The notes under the pieces: generated by a model
Databases searched by the model: none
Seen by the model: only the letters and a program-made list of their open reading frames with translations
Told to the model about the DNA's origin: nothing
Assembly: GCF_000344295.2 (NCBI RefSeq)
Contig: NZ_AOTD01000160.1
Location: 1 to 32,978 of the forward strand
Origin: Campylobacter showae CC57C
GTDB taxonomy: Bacteria > Campylobacterota > Campylobacteria > Campylobacterales > Campylobacteraceae
Length of the DNA stretch: 32,978 nucleotides
Direction of reading: 5' to 3'
Translations under genes and position numbers: made by a program
Shown: positions 1 through 9,223 of the stretch, piece after piece
Layout of the letters: each line of letters opens with the position of its first letter
Numbering within the stretch: the stretch's first letter is position 1

Positions 1-877
1 TTTAGTCCCCGCCACGAGCGCAAACATCGGCCCCGGTTTTGACGCCCTAGGACTTGCTCTAGAGCTACACAACACAGTCGAGATAACGAGGGCAAATTTC
101 GCCTCCGTGAGTATTTTGGGCGAAGGTAAAGACAACGCGCTTCTTAAAAAAAACAACATTTTTTTATCTATTTTCAATGAAATTTACGTCAAACTAACGG
201 GCAAAAAAGATACTTTTCGCATGATTTTTACCAATCAAATCCCGTTTTCGCGCGGACTTGGTAGCTCCTCTGCGGTTATCACTTCAGCCATAGCGGCAGC
301 CTACGCGGCAGCTGGGTTTAAGGCTGATAAAAGCGCTATTTTAAACCAAGCTCTAGTTTACGAAAATCACCCGGATAACATAGCTCCTGCGACGCTTGGC
401 GGTTTTGTGAGCTCAGTCGTTGAAAACGGCAAGGTAAAATCACTAAAAAAGCCTTTAAGCGCCGATATCAAAGCCGTCGTCGTGATCCCCGATAAACCCA
501 TGAGCACGAACGAATCTCGCGCCAAGCTACCTAAAAATTTCACTATGGGCGAGTGTGTTAGCAACCTCTCTCACGCCGCATTTCTCACGGCTTGCTTTTT
601 TAGCGAAAATTACGAGCTTTTAAGAACGGCGGCAAAAGACGTCATGCACGAACAAATCCGCATGCAAGACCTGCCAGAACTCTTTGAGGTGCGCAAGATG
701 GCCCACGAAAACGGCGCTCTTTTAAGCACGCTTTCTGGCAGCGGGTCTAGCTTTTTAAACATTGTTTACGCGGACGATGCGGCAAATTTAAAACAAAAAC
801 TGCAAGATAAATTTAAGAGCTTTCGAGTTGAAATTTTTAATTTCGACAACGACGGGATAAAAATCCTACAAAGCTAA
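1..877 (+). CDS. thrB: Homoserine kinase (ThrB), 5' end cut off by the window
   Basis: Phosphorylates L-homoserine to O-phosphohomoserine in cytosolic threonine synthesis. The reading frame is open from base 2, and the residues before the first internal ATG (base 107) read VPATSANIGPGFDALGLAL, the conserved N-terminal GHMP-kinase strand and turn, so the gene begins just outside the window. The ATP-binding GHMP motif RGLGSSSA is at about bases 253-276, and a C-terminal glycine-rich LSGSGSS follows at about 727-747. The visible part (about 292 residues) is close to full family length. It ends 25 bases before ylxR and is probably co-transcribed with the translation genes that follow. No sign of damage. 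Confidence 0.95.
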   Translation, partial: LVPATSANIGPGFDALGLALELHNTVEITRANFASVSILGEGKDNALLKKNNIFLSIFNEIYVKLTGKKDTFRMIFTNQIPFSRGLGSSSAVITSAIAAAYAAAGFKADKSAILNQALVYENHPDNIAPATLGGFVSSVVENGKVKSLKKPLSADIKAVVVIPDKPMSTNESRAKLPKNFTMGECVSNLSHAAFLTACFFSENYELLRTAAKDVMHEQIRMQDLPELFEVRKMAHENGALLSTLSGSGSSFLNIVYADDAANLKQKLQDKFKSFRVEIFNFDNDGIKILQS

Positions 878-902
878 AAAAAAGCTAAAAGAAGTTATAA
901 TA

Positions 903-1187
903 ATGGCTCAAAATTTTATCCCTATCAGGACGTGCGTAGTCTGCAAAAAGCGCTTTGAACAGCAAATTTTGCGTAGATACAGACTGATAAATTCTTCGCT
1001 ATTTTTCGGAAACGGAAACGGACGCAGCTTTTATCTTTGCGAGGAATGTCTAAAAAAAGACGAGAAAATTTTAAGAAAATCGCTCGGAAGAGTCGCAGGC
1101 AGCTTTATAGCGACGCTACAAAACGGGCAAAATTTAAAGGAGATACTCTTAAATGGGGACTGTTCGAATTTCAGAGATAGCAAATGA
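903..1187 (+). CDS. ylxR: YlxR-family (DUF448) RNA-binding protein
   Basis: Small basic protein of 94 aa of the YlxR/DUF448 family, which typically sits beside infB and is thought to bind RNA or act in regulation; its exact role here is unknown. The family signature RTCVVCKK is at residues 9-16, followed by an RRYRL strand and a glycine/arginine turn ([11 protein letters not shown]). Four cysteines (C11, C14, C46, C49) form two CxxC pairs, which could bind a metal; that is inference. The start at 903 follows an AGAAG stretch. The last 35 bases overlap the start of infB in another frame, which suggests coupled translation. Confidence 0.9.
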   Translation: MAQNFIPIRTCVVCKKRFEQQILRRYRLINSSLFFGNGNGRSFYLCEECLKKDEKILRKSLGRVAGSFIATLQNGQNLKEILLNGDCSNFRDSK

Positions 1188-3849
1188 GCTCGGCTACAAT
1201 AGCAAAGAGGTTTTAGAAAAGGCTATTGAGCTTGGGCTAAAGGTCAAAACGCACTCAAGCGGCGTTAGTCCTGAAGAAGCGGCGGCGCTATACACCTACA
1301 TCCAAACTGGCGAGATCCCCGAAGCTCTCAAGAAAAAACCCGAAAAGAAAAAACCGACCGTAAAAAAAGCGGAAGCTAAAGCGGGCAAAGAGGAAAAAGA
1401 AAGCAAGCCAAAAGAGGCTAAAAAACCAACCGCCGCAAAAGAAGAAAAGCCTTTGCCAAAAGAAAAAGTAGAAACAAAAAACGACGAGAAATCTGAAAAA
1501 GAGCAAAAAACAGTCATTCAAAAACCGGCCGAAAAAGCGCCGGAGCCAAAAATCCAAGCAGCTCCCAAAGAGGAGCCAGAAGCCCAGCCTGCCGCCAGCG
1601 AGCCCGTTCAGCCAAAAGAAAGCCTAGCCGACGTTAGCCTACAAAAAAGGCGCGGCCTAGTCATCGTAAAAAAGAAAAAAGACGAGCAGCCAGCACCTAG
1701 AGCAAGCGAGAGAAGAGAGTCTGCGCCGGCGCTAAATTTGGAAAATATGTTTAAATTTAGCGACGAAAAGATCGAGCGCAAAAAGAAAAAAGAGAAAAAG
1801 CCAGTCATCGCAGCTAAAAAAGACGGCGCTACAAAGATGGATCTACTCGGCGACCGCGACATGGCCGACATCGTGATAGACGATGAGGATGTGGTTATAT
1901 TGCCTGATTTTTCCGTACGAACGCAAACTCCGGAGCCTCAAAAAACAAGACAGCCTGCAAATACCAGCTACAAACCGGTACTAAATACATCGGTAAGTTC
2001 ATTTCTAGAGCAAGGTACTGCGCGTAGGCCTCGCAAAAAACATAAAAAATCGCAACGAGCCGACCATAACGGCGAATCGGTAACCTACGTTGAGATACCA
2101 AAAGAGATCCGTCTTTACGAATTTGCCGACAAGATCAACAAGCAACCGAGCGAAATCATCGGCAAGCTCTTTATGCTAGGCATGATGACGACCAAAAACG
2201 ACTTCCTAGACGAGGATGCGATAGAGATTTTAGCAGATGAATTCGGCATCGAGGTAAATATCGTCGATACGCAAGAAGCGTTTGACTACGTTAAAGCCTA
2301 CGACGAAGAAGAGGAGCAACTAGACGATGCAAATTTGACCGTCCGAGCTCCTGTTATAACCATCATGGGTCACGTCGATCACGGTAAAACCTCGCTACTA
2401 GACTACATCAGAAACTCGCGCGTGGCAGCGGGCGAAGCGGGCGGCATCACGCAACACGTGGGCGCCTACATGGTAAATAAAAACGGCAAAAATATTACCT
2501 TCATCGACACTCCGGGCCACGAAGCGTTCACGGCTATGCGCGCTAGAGGAGCCAAGATCACCGATATCGTCATCATCGTGGTCGCAGCCGACGACGGCGT
2601 GAAACCGCAAACCAAAGAGGCCGTAAGCCACGCAAAAGCCGCTGGCGTGCCGATCATAATCGCGATAAACAAGATGGATAAAGAGGCTGCAAACCCAGAC
2701 AAAGTAAAAAGCGAGCTAGCCGAGCTAGATATCTTATCCACTGACTGGGGCGGCACATACGAGTTCGTTCCGATCTCTGCAAAGATGGGTACGGGCATAG
2801 ACGATCTGCTTGAGATCGTACTCTTGCAGGCTGAAATTTTAGAACTAAAGGCAAACGCAAAGGCAAATGCCAAAGCAGCCATAATAGAAAGCTCGCAGCA
2901 AAAAGGGCGCGGTCCGGTAGCTACGGTTATCGTAGAAAACGGTACCCTAAGAGTCGGCGATATCGTGGTTGCAGGCGTCGCATACGGCAAGATAAGAACG
3001 ATAACCGACGATCAAGGCAAAATTTTAAAAGAGATAAAACCGGGCGAATGCGGCGTGATAATGGGACTTAGCGAAATTCCTGAAGCCGGCGAAACGCTAA
3101 TAAGCGTCAAAACCGACAAAGAAGCCCGCGAATACGCACAGAAAAAGGCCGAATATTTGCGCCAAAAAGAGCTCAGTAAGACAACGAAAGTAAGCCTAGA
3201 GGAGCTTAGCGAGAAGATCGCCGAGGGCGAGCTAAAATCGCTCCCTGTCATCGTAAAAGCCGACGTGGGCGGCTCGCTAGAAGCCATCAAGGCAAGCCTA
3301 GAAAAGCTTCGCAACGACGAGATAAAAGTAAATATCATCCACTCAGGCGTGGGCGGCATCACCCAAAGCGACGTGGAGCTAGCCAGAGCGAGCGAAAACT
3401 CGGTGATTTTGGGCTTTAACATAAGACCGACGGGCGAAGTAAAAGAAAAAGCCAAAGAAAGCGGCGTCGAGATCAAAACCTACAACGTCATCTATAACCT
3501 ACTTGACGACGTAAAGGCGATCCTAAGCGGCCTAATGTCGCCTGTCATCCACGAGGAGCAGCTCGGACAAGCCCAAGTACGCCAGGTCATCAACGTCCCT
3601 AAAGTGGGCGCAATAGCAGGCTGCATGGTAACCGAGGGCACGATAAACCGCGGCGCAAAAATCCGCCTAATCAGAAACGGCGTAGTCGTACACGAGGGCA
3701 CCGTAAGCTCGCTAAAACGCTTCAAAGACGACGTGCGAGAGGTTGCTCGCGGCTTTGAGTGCGGCGTGGGTATCGACGGCTACAACGACATCAGAGAGGG
3801 CGACTACATCGAGAGCTTTAAAGAAGTAGAGGAGCAAGCTAGCCTATGA
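1153..3849 (+). CDS. infB: Translation initiation factor IF-2
   Basis: GTPase that places initiator fMet-tRNA on the 30S subunit and promotes subunit joining. At 898 aa it is full length. An IF2_N helical domain occupies residues 1-55. A long, low-complexity Lys/Glu/Pro/Ala linker runs to about residue 310, followed by a second IF2_N-like segment (about 315-375). The G domain has G1 GHVDHGKT at 406-413, DTPGH from 452 and NKMD from 506, followed by beta-barrel domains and the C-terminal fMet-tRNA-binding domain. The ATG at 1153 lies inside ylxR and is preceded by GGAG at about 8 bases. It ends in ATGA shared with rbfA. The charged linker produces long antisense open frames that are not genes. 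Confidence 0.98.
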   Translation: MGTVRISEIANELGYNSKEVLEKAIELGLKVKTHSSGVSPEEAAALYTYIQTGEIPEALKKKPEKKKPTVKKAEAKAGKEEKESKPKEAKKPTAAKEEKPLPKEKVETKNDEKSEKEQKTVIQKPAEKAPEPKIQAAPKEEPEAQPAASEPVQPKESLADVSLQKRRGLVIVKKKKDEQPAPRASERRESAPALNLENMFKFSDEKIERKKKKEKKPVIAAKKDGATKMDLLGDRDMADIVIDDEDVVILPDFSVRTQTPEPQKTRQPANTSYKPVLNTSVSSFLEQGTARRPRKKHKKSQRADHNGESVTYVEIPKEIRLYEFADKINKQPSEIIGKLFMLGMMTTKNDFLDEDAIEILADEFGIEVNIVDTQEAFDYVKAYDEEEEQLDDANLTVRAPVITIMGHVDHGKTSLLDYIRNSRVAAGEAGGITQHVGAYMVNKNGKNITFIDTPGHEAFTAMRARGAKITDIVIIVVAADDGVKPQTKEAVSHAKAAGVPIIIAINKMDKEAANPDKVKSELAELDILSTDWGGTYEFVPISAKMGTGIDDLLEIVLLQAEILELKANAKANAKAAIIESSQQKGRGPVATVIVENGTLRVGDIVVAGVAYGKIRTITDDQGKILKEIKPGECGVIMGLSEIPEAGETLISVKTDKEAREYAQKKAEYLRQKELSKTTKVSLEELSEKIAEGELKSLPVIVKADVGGSLEAIKASLEKLRNDEIKVNIIHSGVGGITQSDVELARASENSVILGFNIRPTGEVKEKAKESGVEIKTYNVIYNLLDDVKAILSGLMSPVIHEEQLGQAQVRQVINVPKVGAIAGCMVTEGTINRGAKIRLIRNGVVVHEGTVSSLKRFKDDVREVARGFECGVGIDGYNDIREGDYIESFKEVEEQASL

Positions 3850-4217
3850 ACCCCTCGGAGATAAAGCGCCTGCGCACGCAAAGCGTACTAAAAGAGCTAC
3901 TACCTGAGGCTCTATCTACGCTTGAGGATGAGCTTTTACGCGGAATTTGCGTAACCGACGTCGAGTGTAAAAAAGGCAGGTACGACGCGTTTATTTATCT
4001 AGATAAAATGATGTTTGACGAGCGCGAGCAGGCCTATATACTAGACCGCCTAAAGCGCGTATCAAAGTACCTGCAAAATCACTGCATGGCAGCTGAAGGC
4101 TGGTATAGGGCGCCGAATTTTCACTTCAAATTCGACGATAGGCTCGAATACCAAAACCACATGGACGATTTGTTTGAAAAAATCTCAGAGGATCTAAATA
4201 AAAATGCAAAATCTTGA
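3846..4217 (+). CDS. rbfA: 30S ribosome-binding factor RbfA
   Basis: Binds the immature 30S subunit and assists 16S rRNA 5'-end maturation and late small-subunit assembly. The 123-aa protein has the KH-like RbfA pattern: an N-terminal helix beginning [18 protein letters not shown], then the strand [19 protein letters not shown], and near the end the [20 protein letters not shown] helix typical of RbfA C-termini. Its ATG overlaps the infB stop by four bases, and its end overlaps rimP by 14 bases. The infB-rbfA-rimP order keeps initiation and 30S biogenesis functions in one transcript. Confidence 0.93.
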   Translation: MNPSEIKRLRTQSVLKELLPEALSTLEDELLRGICVTDVECKKGRYDAFIYLDKMMFDEREQAYILDRLKRVSKYLQNHCMAAEGWYRAPNFHFKFDDRLEYQNHMDDLFEKISEDLNKNAKS

Positions 4218-4632
4218 AAATTTGATCTCGCAGTGCGGCGTACAGCTCTATGACGTCGAGGTCGCAAACGAAAACGGCAGAGCGATTTATAGGATCTACA
4301 TCGCAAAACTGGGCGGCGTAAATTTGGACGACTGCGAAAAGGTTTCGCGCTTACTCTCGCCGATATTTGACGTCGAGCCGCCCCTTAGCGGTGACTACGT
4401 GCTAGAGGTTAGCTCGCCCGGACTTGAGCGAAAGCTAGAAAAATCGAGCCATTTTATCTCGAGTATCGGCGAACTAGCTAAAATCTCAGCCGAAGTAGAC
4501 GGCGAAAACAAAAAACTAAAAGGCAAAATTTTATCCGCCGACGATGAAGAAATATCGTTTGAAAGCGAAGGTCAAATTTTAAAAATAAAAATCGCAAACA
4601 TAAAAAAGGCGAAAACCTATATCGAGTGGTAA
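4204..4632 (+). CDS. rimP: Ribosome maturation factor RimP
   Basis: RimP (formerly YhbC, DUF150) is needed for 30S subunit maturation. The 142-aa sequence has the family pattern: an N-terminal alpha/beta domain with YDVEVANENGRAIYRIYI, the CEKVSRLLSPIFDVEPPL helix, and the diagnostic YVLEVSSPGLERKL motif at about residues 64-77, followed by an SH3-like C-terminal barrel ending AKTYIEW. It overlaps rbfA by 14 bases and is the last gene of this operon; a large inverted repeat begins six bases after its stop. Confidence 0.94.
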   Translation: MQNLENLISQCGVQLYDVEVANENGRAIYRIYIAKLGGVNLDDCEKVSRLLSPIFDVEPPLSGDYVLEVSSPGLERKLEKSSHFISSIGELAKISAEVDGENKKLKGKILSADDEEISFESEGQILKIKIANIKKAKTYIEW

Positions 4633-4637
4633 GCTGC

Positions 4638-4695
4638 AAATTTAAAGGCTCAAATTTATTGAGTTAAATTTTACAAATTTGAGCTCTTTAAATTT
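4638..4695. repeat. Large near-perfect inverted repeat after rimP (possible terminator)
   Basis: Left arm AAATTTAAAGGCTCAAATTT at 4638-4657 and right arm at 4675-4695 are reverse complements over about 20 pairs apart from one extra base, with a 17-base loop. It directly follows the rimP stop and precedes the accD promoter, so it may end infB-operon transcription. There is no clean run of T after the stem, so a standard Rho-independent terminator is not certain. The rest of the spacer to 4890 holds many AAATTT copies and no gene that I can see. Confidence 0.6.
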
Positions 4696-4896
4696 ATATC
4701 GCAAAGTTAAAACGCACCGCAGTAAAATCTCTTAAATTTAACCCTTCAAATTTTAAAACCAACTCCGCGTAAATTTAAAATTTCCACGGAAAACAAAAAA
4801 ATAATAGCGCAAATTTACGCGATTCTACCCGCCTACTCCCGAAAGCGCGTAGCGTAAATTTAATACCCGACTAGCAAAACATAAGCTAACTTTGGC

Positions 4897-4902
4897 TATA
4901 AT
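4897..4902 (+). promoter_or_regulatory. Sigma-70 -10 box before accD
   Basis: A perfect TATAAT lies 28 bases before the accD ATG, with the ribosome-binding site AGTAGGA in between. No good -35 hexamer is visible, which is normal for Campylobacter sigma-70 promoters. It would drive accD-rlmH-dksA and the genes behind them. Confidence 0.7.
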
Positions 4903-4929
4903 CCCTAAATTTTTTAAAAAGTAGGAACC

Positions 4930-5823
4930 ATGAGCTTTTTAGATATTTTTTCCAAAACGAGAAAGCAACAATCCGCTCCTAGCGAGGCTCCGGCGCACTG
5001 GGTCAAATGCGACAGCTGTCACTCGCTGATGTATTACAAAGAGGTCGAGGCAAATTTTAACGTCTGTCCAAAGTGCGGTTTTCACATGAGATTAGCTGCC
5101 GATAAGAGGATAGCGATGATCTGCGACGAAGGTAGCTTCGTCGAGCTTGACATCAAGCTAAAGCCCGTCGATCCGATCAAATTCGTCGATAAAAAATCCT
5201 ATAAAAAACGCATAAGCGAAAACGAGGAAAAAACGGGCAGAAGCTCGGCCGTGATCTGCGGCGAGGCCAAGATCGACGGTATGAACGTACAGCTGGCGGT
5301 TTTTGATTTTAGCTTTATGGGCGGCTCTTTAGGCTCGGTCGAGGGCGAAAAGATCGTGCGCGCCGTAAAAAGATCGCTCGATAAAAAGCAGCCTCTCATC
5401 ATCGTTTCGGCTTCGGGCGGAGCGAGGATGCAGGAGAGTACGTTTTCGCTAATGCAGATGTCAAAGACCTCCGCCGCGCTAAAGCTGCTTGACGAGGCTA
5501 AGGTGCCCTATATATCGGTCTTAACCGATCCTACGATGGGCGGCGTGAGCGCGTCTTTTGCGTGGCTAGGCGACGTCATCATCGCAGAGCCCGGCGCTCT
5601 CATAGGATTTGCCGGACAGCGCGTTATCAAGCAAACCATCGGAGCCGATTTGCCCGAAGGCTTTCAAAGATCGGAGTTTTTGCTAGAGCACGGCCTAATA
5701 GACGCCATAGTCGAGCGCAAAGAGCATAAGCAATTTTTAAGCGATATGATAAGGCTGCTCTCAAACAACCCGGCCTACGCCGCTAAGCAGCCGAGCGCTC
5801 AAAATTTGGACGACGAGGAATAA
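4930..5823 (+). CDS. accD: Acetyl-CoA carboxylase carboxyltransferase subunit beta
   Basis: Together with AccA it transfers the carboxyl group from carboxybiotin on AccB to acetyl-CoA, giving malonyl-CoA, the committed step of fatty acid synthesis. The 297-aa protein has the N-terminal zinc ribbon typical of bacterial AccD, with cysteines 27, 30, 46 and 49. The crotonase-like core follows, with [11 protein letters not shown] and [12 protein letters not shown] binding loops and IGFAGQRVI further on. The ATG is preceded by AGTAGGA and a TATAAT box. It opens a packed operon, and rlmH starts two bases after its stop. The birA and fabD genes elsewhere in the window serve the same pathway. Confidence 0.97.
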   Translation: MSFLDIFSKTRKQQSAPSEAPAHWVKCDSCHSLMYYKEVEANFNVCPKCGFHMRLAADKRIAMICDEGSFVELDIKLKPVDPIKFVDKKSYKKRISENEEKTGRSSAVICGEAKIDGMNVQLAVFDFSFMGGSLGSVEGEKIVRAVKRSLDKKQPLIIVSASGGARMQESTFSLMQMSKTSAALKLLDEAKVPYISVLTDPTMGGVSASFAWLGDVIIAEPGALIGFAGQRVIKQTIGADLPEGFQRSEFLLEHGLIDAIVERKEHKQFLSDMIRLLSNNPAYAAKQPSAQNLDDEE

Positions 5824-5825
5824 AT

Positions 5826-6281
5826 TTGGAAATTTCCGTGTTTTGCATCCAAAAGTCAAAACGTGAAAATTTTGAAAACGAGATCAAAGAGTACGCGAAG
5901 ATGTCGTCAAAATTCGCCAAAATTTCAGATGTCGTTATATTTAACGACAAGATCGCAAAAGCCCAAAGCAAGGGGCGAGACGAAGCGCTAAAAGCTTACG
6001 ACGAGGTTTATGAGCCAAATTTAAACGGCTTTTGCGTGGCGCTTGACGAAGCGGGCCGCGAATTTAACAGCGAGGAGTTTGCCAAACTCATCTCGGACAA
6101 GGCTCAAATTTCGTTTTTTATCGGCGGAGCTTACGGGCTGAGCCAAAATTTTAAACAAAAAACGGACGCAGTCGTCAGCCTAAGCCGCATGACGATGGCG
6201 CACAAGATAGCAAAGCTTATGCTTCACGAGCAGATTTTCAGAGCTCTTTGCATAAACGCGAACCACCCATATCACAAATAA
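5826..6281 (+). CDS. rlmH: 23S rRNA (pseudouridine1915-N3)-methyltransferase RlmH
   Basis: SPOUT methyltransferase that methylates pseudouridine 1915 in helix 69 of 23S rRNA. The 151-aa protein has the [12 protein letters not shown]-binding knot loop at residues 97-105 and the diagnostic C-terminus ([21 protein letters not shown], ending NHPYHK). The start is TTG at 5826, inside an AAATTTG motif, with GAGGA at the end of accD as its ribosome-binding site; the next in-frame ATG would remove the first strand. Two bases separate it from accD. Confidence 0.95.
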   Translation: MEISVFCIQKSKRENFENEIKEYAKMSSKFAKISDVVIFNDKIAKAQSKGRDEALKAYDEVYEPNLNGFCVALDEAGREFNSEEFAKLISDKAQISFFIGGAYGLSQNFKQKTDAVVSLSRMTMAHKIAKLMLHEQIFRALCINANHPYHK

Positions 6282-6290
6282 AGGAAAAAA

Positions 6291-6644
6291 ATGCGCAAAA
6301 GCGACCTGGAGCAGTTTAAGGCACTTTTACTGGAGCGAAAAGCACAGATAACTAAAAACATTTTAGACTCGTCAAACGAGATGGCAGGACTACGCCAAAG
6401 CGGCGTCAGCGACGAGTTTGATATCGCCTCCGTAAACGCCGATCAGCTCATCGAGCAATCAATCAGCGCTCAACAAAGACAAGAACTAGCCGAGATCGAC
6501 GTCTCGCTGCGAAAGATCGCCGACAAAACCTACGGCATCTGCGAGATGTGCGAGGAAGATATCGGACTGGCGCGTTTGCGCGTCAAACCGCACGCAAAAT
6601 ACTGCATCACCTGCCGTGAAATAGTGGAAAAAACCGCAAAATAG
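6291..6644 (+). CDS. dksA: DksA/TraR-family RNA polymerase-binding regulator
   Basis: DksA binds in the RNA polymerase secondary channel and, with ppGpp, adjusts transcription of rRNA and amino acid genes. The protein is 117 aa, shorter than E. coli DksA (151 aa), but has the long antiparallel helices with an acidic tip DEFDIA at 41-46 and a C4 zinc finger (C84, C87, C105, C108). The ATG is preceded by AAAGGAAAAAA. It is embedded in the accD operon. Confidence 0.93.
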   Translation: MRKSDLEQFKALLLERKAQITKNILDSSNEMAGLRQSGVSDEFDIASVNADQLIEQSISAQQRQELAEIDVSLRKIADKTYGICEMCEEDIGLARLRVKPHAKYCITCREIVEKTAK

Positions 6645-6653
6645 GGGTACGCC

Positions 6654-7691
6654 ATGCAAATCAAACGTTTTATAGTCTACGCCGTGCTTTACCTGGTCGT
6701 AGTCGGCGCGATCGTTTATCTTTTCAACGACGGCTCTTACGAGCTTCATCTTAAATTTGCCATTTTCGGTAGCGACGTCGAGTATGCGTTAAGTTTACCC
6801 GTCGCCGTCTGGATGATATTGCCGCCTGCGATTTTGACGATATTTTGCGTGCTTCACATGGCTTATCACGGGTTTAAATTTTACGCATTTAAACGCAAAA
6901 TTTCACACGATGAGAAATTTTACAGAGAGCTCGGTAAGGAAATTTTGCTAGGCCTTGATACGAACAAAGACTTTAAAACGAACTTTTATAAAATCCCGTC
7001 CCAGATAGCCAGAGTCCTCTCGCCGTGGGATAGGTACAAGGACGCAAATATCGAGGGCGAAGAGCTACAAAACGCCCTAGACACGGTGCGTACGGTCAAA
7101 AACGGCGAAGTCGCCGACCTAAAGAAATTTAAGCTACCCAAGGACAATCCGCTCTTTATCAAAAACGAGCTAAACAAAATAGCAAATTTGGACGGATACT
7201 ATCTGGAAACGCTTAAAAAACCTATGGGTGATCAGGGCGAAATAGTCCGCGAAGCAAGGCAAAAGCTAATAAATTTAGGCTCGCTCGCCGATATCAAAAA
7301 ATTTGCTCCAGATCTGGACGAAAAAGAGATCATGACTCTTATTGCCCGCTTTGCCAAAGACGAGATAAATTTGAGCAACGACGAGATTTTAGAGCTGTTA
7401 AATTCAGACAAAATTTCAAAAGATAGCTTTAGTATCAGCGCCGCGACGCTAAAAAGCAAAATCGCTCCGGACGCTATCATCGGCATATTCGAGCGCCTCA
7501 AAAACGAACGCCAAGAGGCGCAAGAGGCATACGTTTATCTGCTGTTTGAGTTTGAGATGCTCGAGCGCGCACAAGAAGTTTTGGCAGGCCTTGAAGCCGG
7601 CGAATATCAAAATTTCCGCACCCTGCTCTACCTCAGACAAAACGGCAAAAACGTCCCGACCGATCTATTTTTCAAGCACGCGCATTGCTGA
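6654..7691 (+). CDS. Uncharacterised membrane protein with two N-terminal TM segments
   Basis: 345-aa protein of unknown function. Two hydrophobic segments are visible at about residues 5-24 and 45-70. The remaining 270 residues are soluble, rich in charged residues and mostly helical, and contain no motif that I recognise. As I recall, a homologue lies between dksA and the dihydrouridine synthase in C. jejuni too, so it is probably an epsilonproteobacterial conserved gene and not an accessory one. It starts nine bases after dksA with GGGGTACGCC before the ATG, and its last seven bases overlap the TTG start of dusB. I do not assign a function. Confidence 0.85.
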   Translation: MQIKRFIVYAVLYLVVVGAIVYLFNDGSYELHLKFAIFGSDVEYALSLPVAVWMILPPAILTIFCVLHMAYHGFKFYAFKRKISHDEKFYRELGKEILLGLDTNKDFKTNFYKIPSQIARVLSPWDRYKDANIEGEELQNALDTVRTVKNGEVADLKKFKLPKDNPLFIKNELNKIANLDGYYLETLKKPMGDQGEIVREARQKLINLGSLADIKKFAPDLDEKEIMTLIARFAKDEINLSNDEILELLNSDKISKDSFSISAATLKSKIAPDAIIGIFERLKNERQEAQEAYVYLLFEFEMLERAQEVLAGLEAGEYQNFRTLLYLRQNGKNVPTDLFFKHAHC

Positions 7692-8605
7692 TAGATTTTT
7701 CAAAAAAGCCGCTTTTTCTAGCTCCGCTCGCGGGCTTTTCGGATCTGCCGCTTAGAAGCGTGGTTAAGCAGTTTGGTTGCGACGTGACCGTAAGCGAGAT
7801 GATTAGCGCAAACGCCCTAGTTTACGAGGGTAGTAAAACGCTTGAGATGCTCAAAAAATCGCCGCTTGAAACGCCATATATCGTGCAGATCGCAGGCAGC
7901 GACGCGGATATAGTAAAAAAAGCGGTAGAAATTTTAAACGATATCGACGGTATCGACGGTATCGATCTAAACTGCGGCTGCCCTGTGCCAAAAGTCGTCA
8001 AACAGTCCGCGGGCTCGGCACTGCTAAAAGATATCTCGAATCTAAAACGAATCGTAGAAACCATCAAAAAAATCTCAAACAAGCAAATGACTAGCGTCAA
8101 ACTGCGCCTAGGTTTTGATGAAAAAATCCCTGAAATTTTAGCCCTCGCCGCGCAGGACGCCGGAGCCGACTACATCGCATTTCACGGACGCACGAGAGCT
8201 GGCGGATACACGGCAGCGGTCGACTACGCCGCGATCGGCCGAGCTAAAGAGGCGGTAAATATCCCTGTCATCGCAAACGGCGACATCTCGCCGGAAAACG
8301 CGAGCCAGGCGCTAAATTTAACCAACGCCGACGCGCTAATGATAGGACGCGCTTGCATCGGCATGCCGTGGGTTTTCCACGAGATAAAAACGGGCGGCAG
8401 TATTGACGCGGCGACGAAAAAGGCGATCATTTTGGCGCATTTTGATGCGATGATCGAGCACTACGGCGAGCACGGAGCGGCGATATTTCGCAAGCACCTA
8501 CACCGCTACTCCAAAGGCATAGACGGCGCAAGCGCCTTTCGCGACGAGATAAATCACATCGCCGAGCCTGAGATCCTGCGCCAAAAAATCCAAACCTTTT
8601 TCTAA
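7685..8605 (+). CDS. dusB: tRNA-dihydrouridine synthase, DusB-like
   Basis: FMN enzyme that reduces specific uridines in tRNA to dihydrouridine. The 306-aa TIM barrel starts FLAPLAGFSDLPLR (FMN-binding loop), has the catalytic motif NCGCPVPKV with the probable proton-donor C99, then FHGRTRAG, IANGDI and MIGRACIGMPW phosphate-binding loops. The start is TTG at 7685, overlapping the previous stop by seven bases; there is no strong ribosome-binding site, so coupling to the upstream gene is likely. The DusB assignment within the Dus families is by overall similarity only. The DIDGIDGID stretch just before the active site is encoded by a tandem 9-base repeat. Confidence 0.92.
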   Translation: MLIDFSKKPLFLAPLAGFSDLPLRSVVKQFGCDVTVSEMISANALVYEGSKTLEMLKKSPLETPYIVQIAGSDADIVKKAVEILNDIDGIDGIDLNCGCPVPKVVKQSAGSALLKDISNLKRIVETIKKISNKQMTSVKLRLGFDEKIPEILALAAQDAGADYIAFHGRTRAGGYTAAVDYAAIGRAKEAVNIPVIANGDISPENASQALNLTNADALMIGRACIGMPWVFHEIKTGGSIDAATKKAIILAHFDAMIEHYGEHGAAIFRKHLHRYSKGIDGASAFRDEINHIAEPEILRQKIQTFF

Positions 8606-8607
8606 CC

Positions 8608-9222
8608 ATGCAAGGTTACATCCTGCACACGCAAAAGGTGCGCGACGAGGACCTGCTAGTCTACATCCTAACGCCCTCGCTACTAGTTAAATCCTACCGC
8701 TTCTACGGCGCGCGCCACTCAAACGTCCTGCAAGGCTACAAGATCGACTTTGAGCTCGAAGGCGGCGAAAACTTCCTCCCGCACCTGCGCAGCGTCCTGC
8801 ACCTAGGCTACCGCTGGCTACTCTCGCGCGAGCGGCTACTCGTATGGCAGCAGTTTATGCGCCTACTCTACGCGCACCTGCGAGACGTCGAGCAGATAGA
8901 CGAGGTGTATTTTCGCGAGCTTGAGCTTTGCGCCTCGCGCTTTGACAGGGGCGCTCCCAAACGCCTACTCATCGAGAGCTACGTGCGCATTTTAGAGGCC
9001 GAGGGCAGGCTACACGATGAGCTTTTTTGCTTTATCTGCGACGAACCCGTAGAGGATAGCGTTGCGCTAGCCAGGAGCTTTTTACCCGCCCACGAGCACT
9101 GCGCCGCGCAAAAGGGCTTTAGTGTAGAAAAGATAAAAATGCTCTTTAGCGAACGCTCTACGCTACTGCTTGACGATGACGAGATAGACGCGCTATACTC
9201 CATTTTGCTTCAGGGGCTTTGA
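8608..9222 (+). CDS. recO: Recombination mediator RecO (short epsilonproteobacterial form)
   Basis: RecO loads RecA on SSB-coated single strands in gap repair. The protein begins MQGYILHTQKVRDEDLLVYIL, the usual OB-fold N-terminus of RecO. At 204 aa it is shorter than E. coli RecO (242 aa), as I recall is usual in Campylobacter. A zinc-binding cluster is visible: C141-x2-C144 and, after a loop, H162/H164 with C165. It starts two bases after dusB and is the last conserved gene of the plus-strand run before the ankyrin island. Confidence 0.85.
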   Translation: MQGYILHTQKVRDEDLLVYILTPSLLVKSYRFYGARHSNVLQGYKIDFELEGGENFLPHLRSVLHLGYRWLLSRERLLVWQQFMRLLYAHLRDVEQIDEVYFRELELCASRFDRGAPKRLLIESYVRILEAEGRLHDELFCFICDEPVEDSVALARSFLPAHEHCAAQKGFSVEKIKMLFSERSTLLLDDDEIDALYSILLQGL

Positions 9223-9223
9223 T

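Noticed and set aside
896-901. TATAAT just before the ylxR ATG
   Set aside because: It lies only a few bases from the start codon, too close for a ylxR promoter, and the context is a ribosome-binding region in a continuous operon.
1288-1871. Long Phe/Ser-rich open frames antisense to infB
   Set aside because: They mirror the Lys/Glu-rich linker of IF-2 (AAA/GAA codons read as TTT/TTC) and have no start signals.
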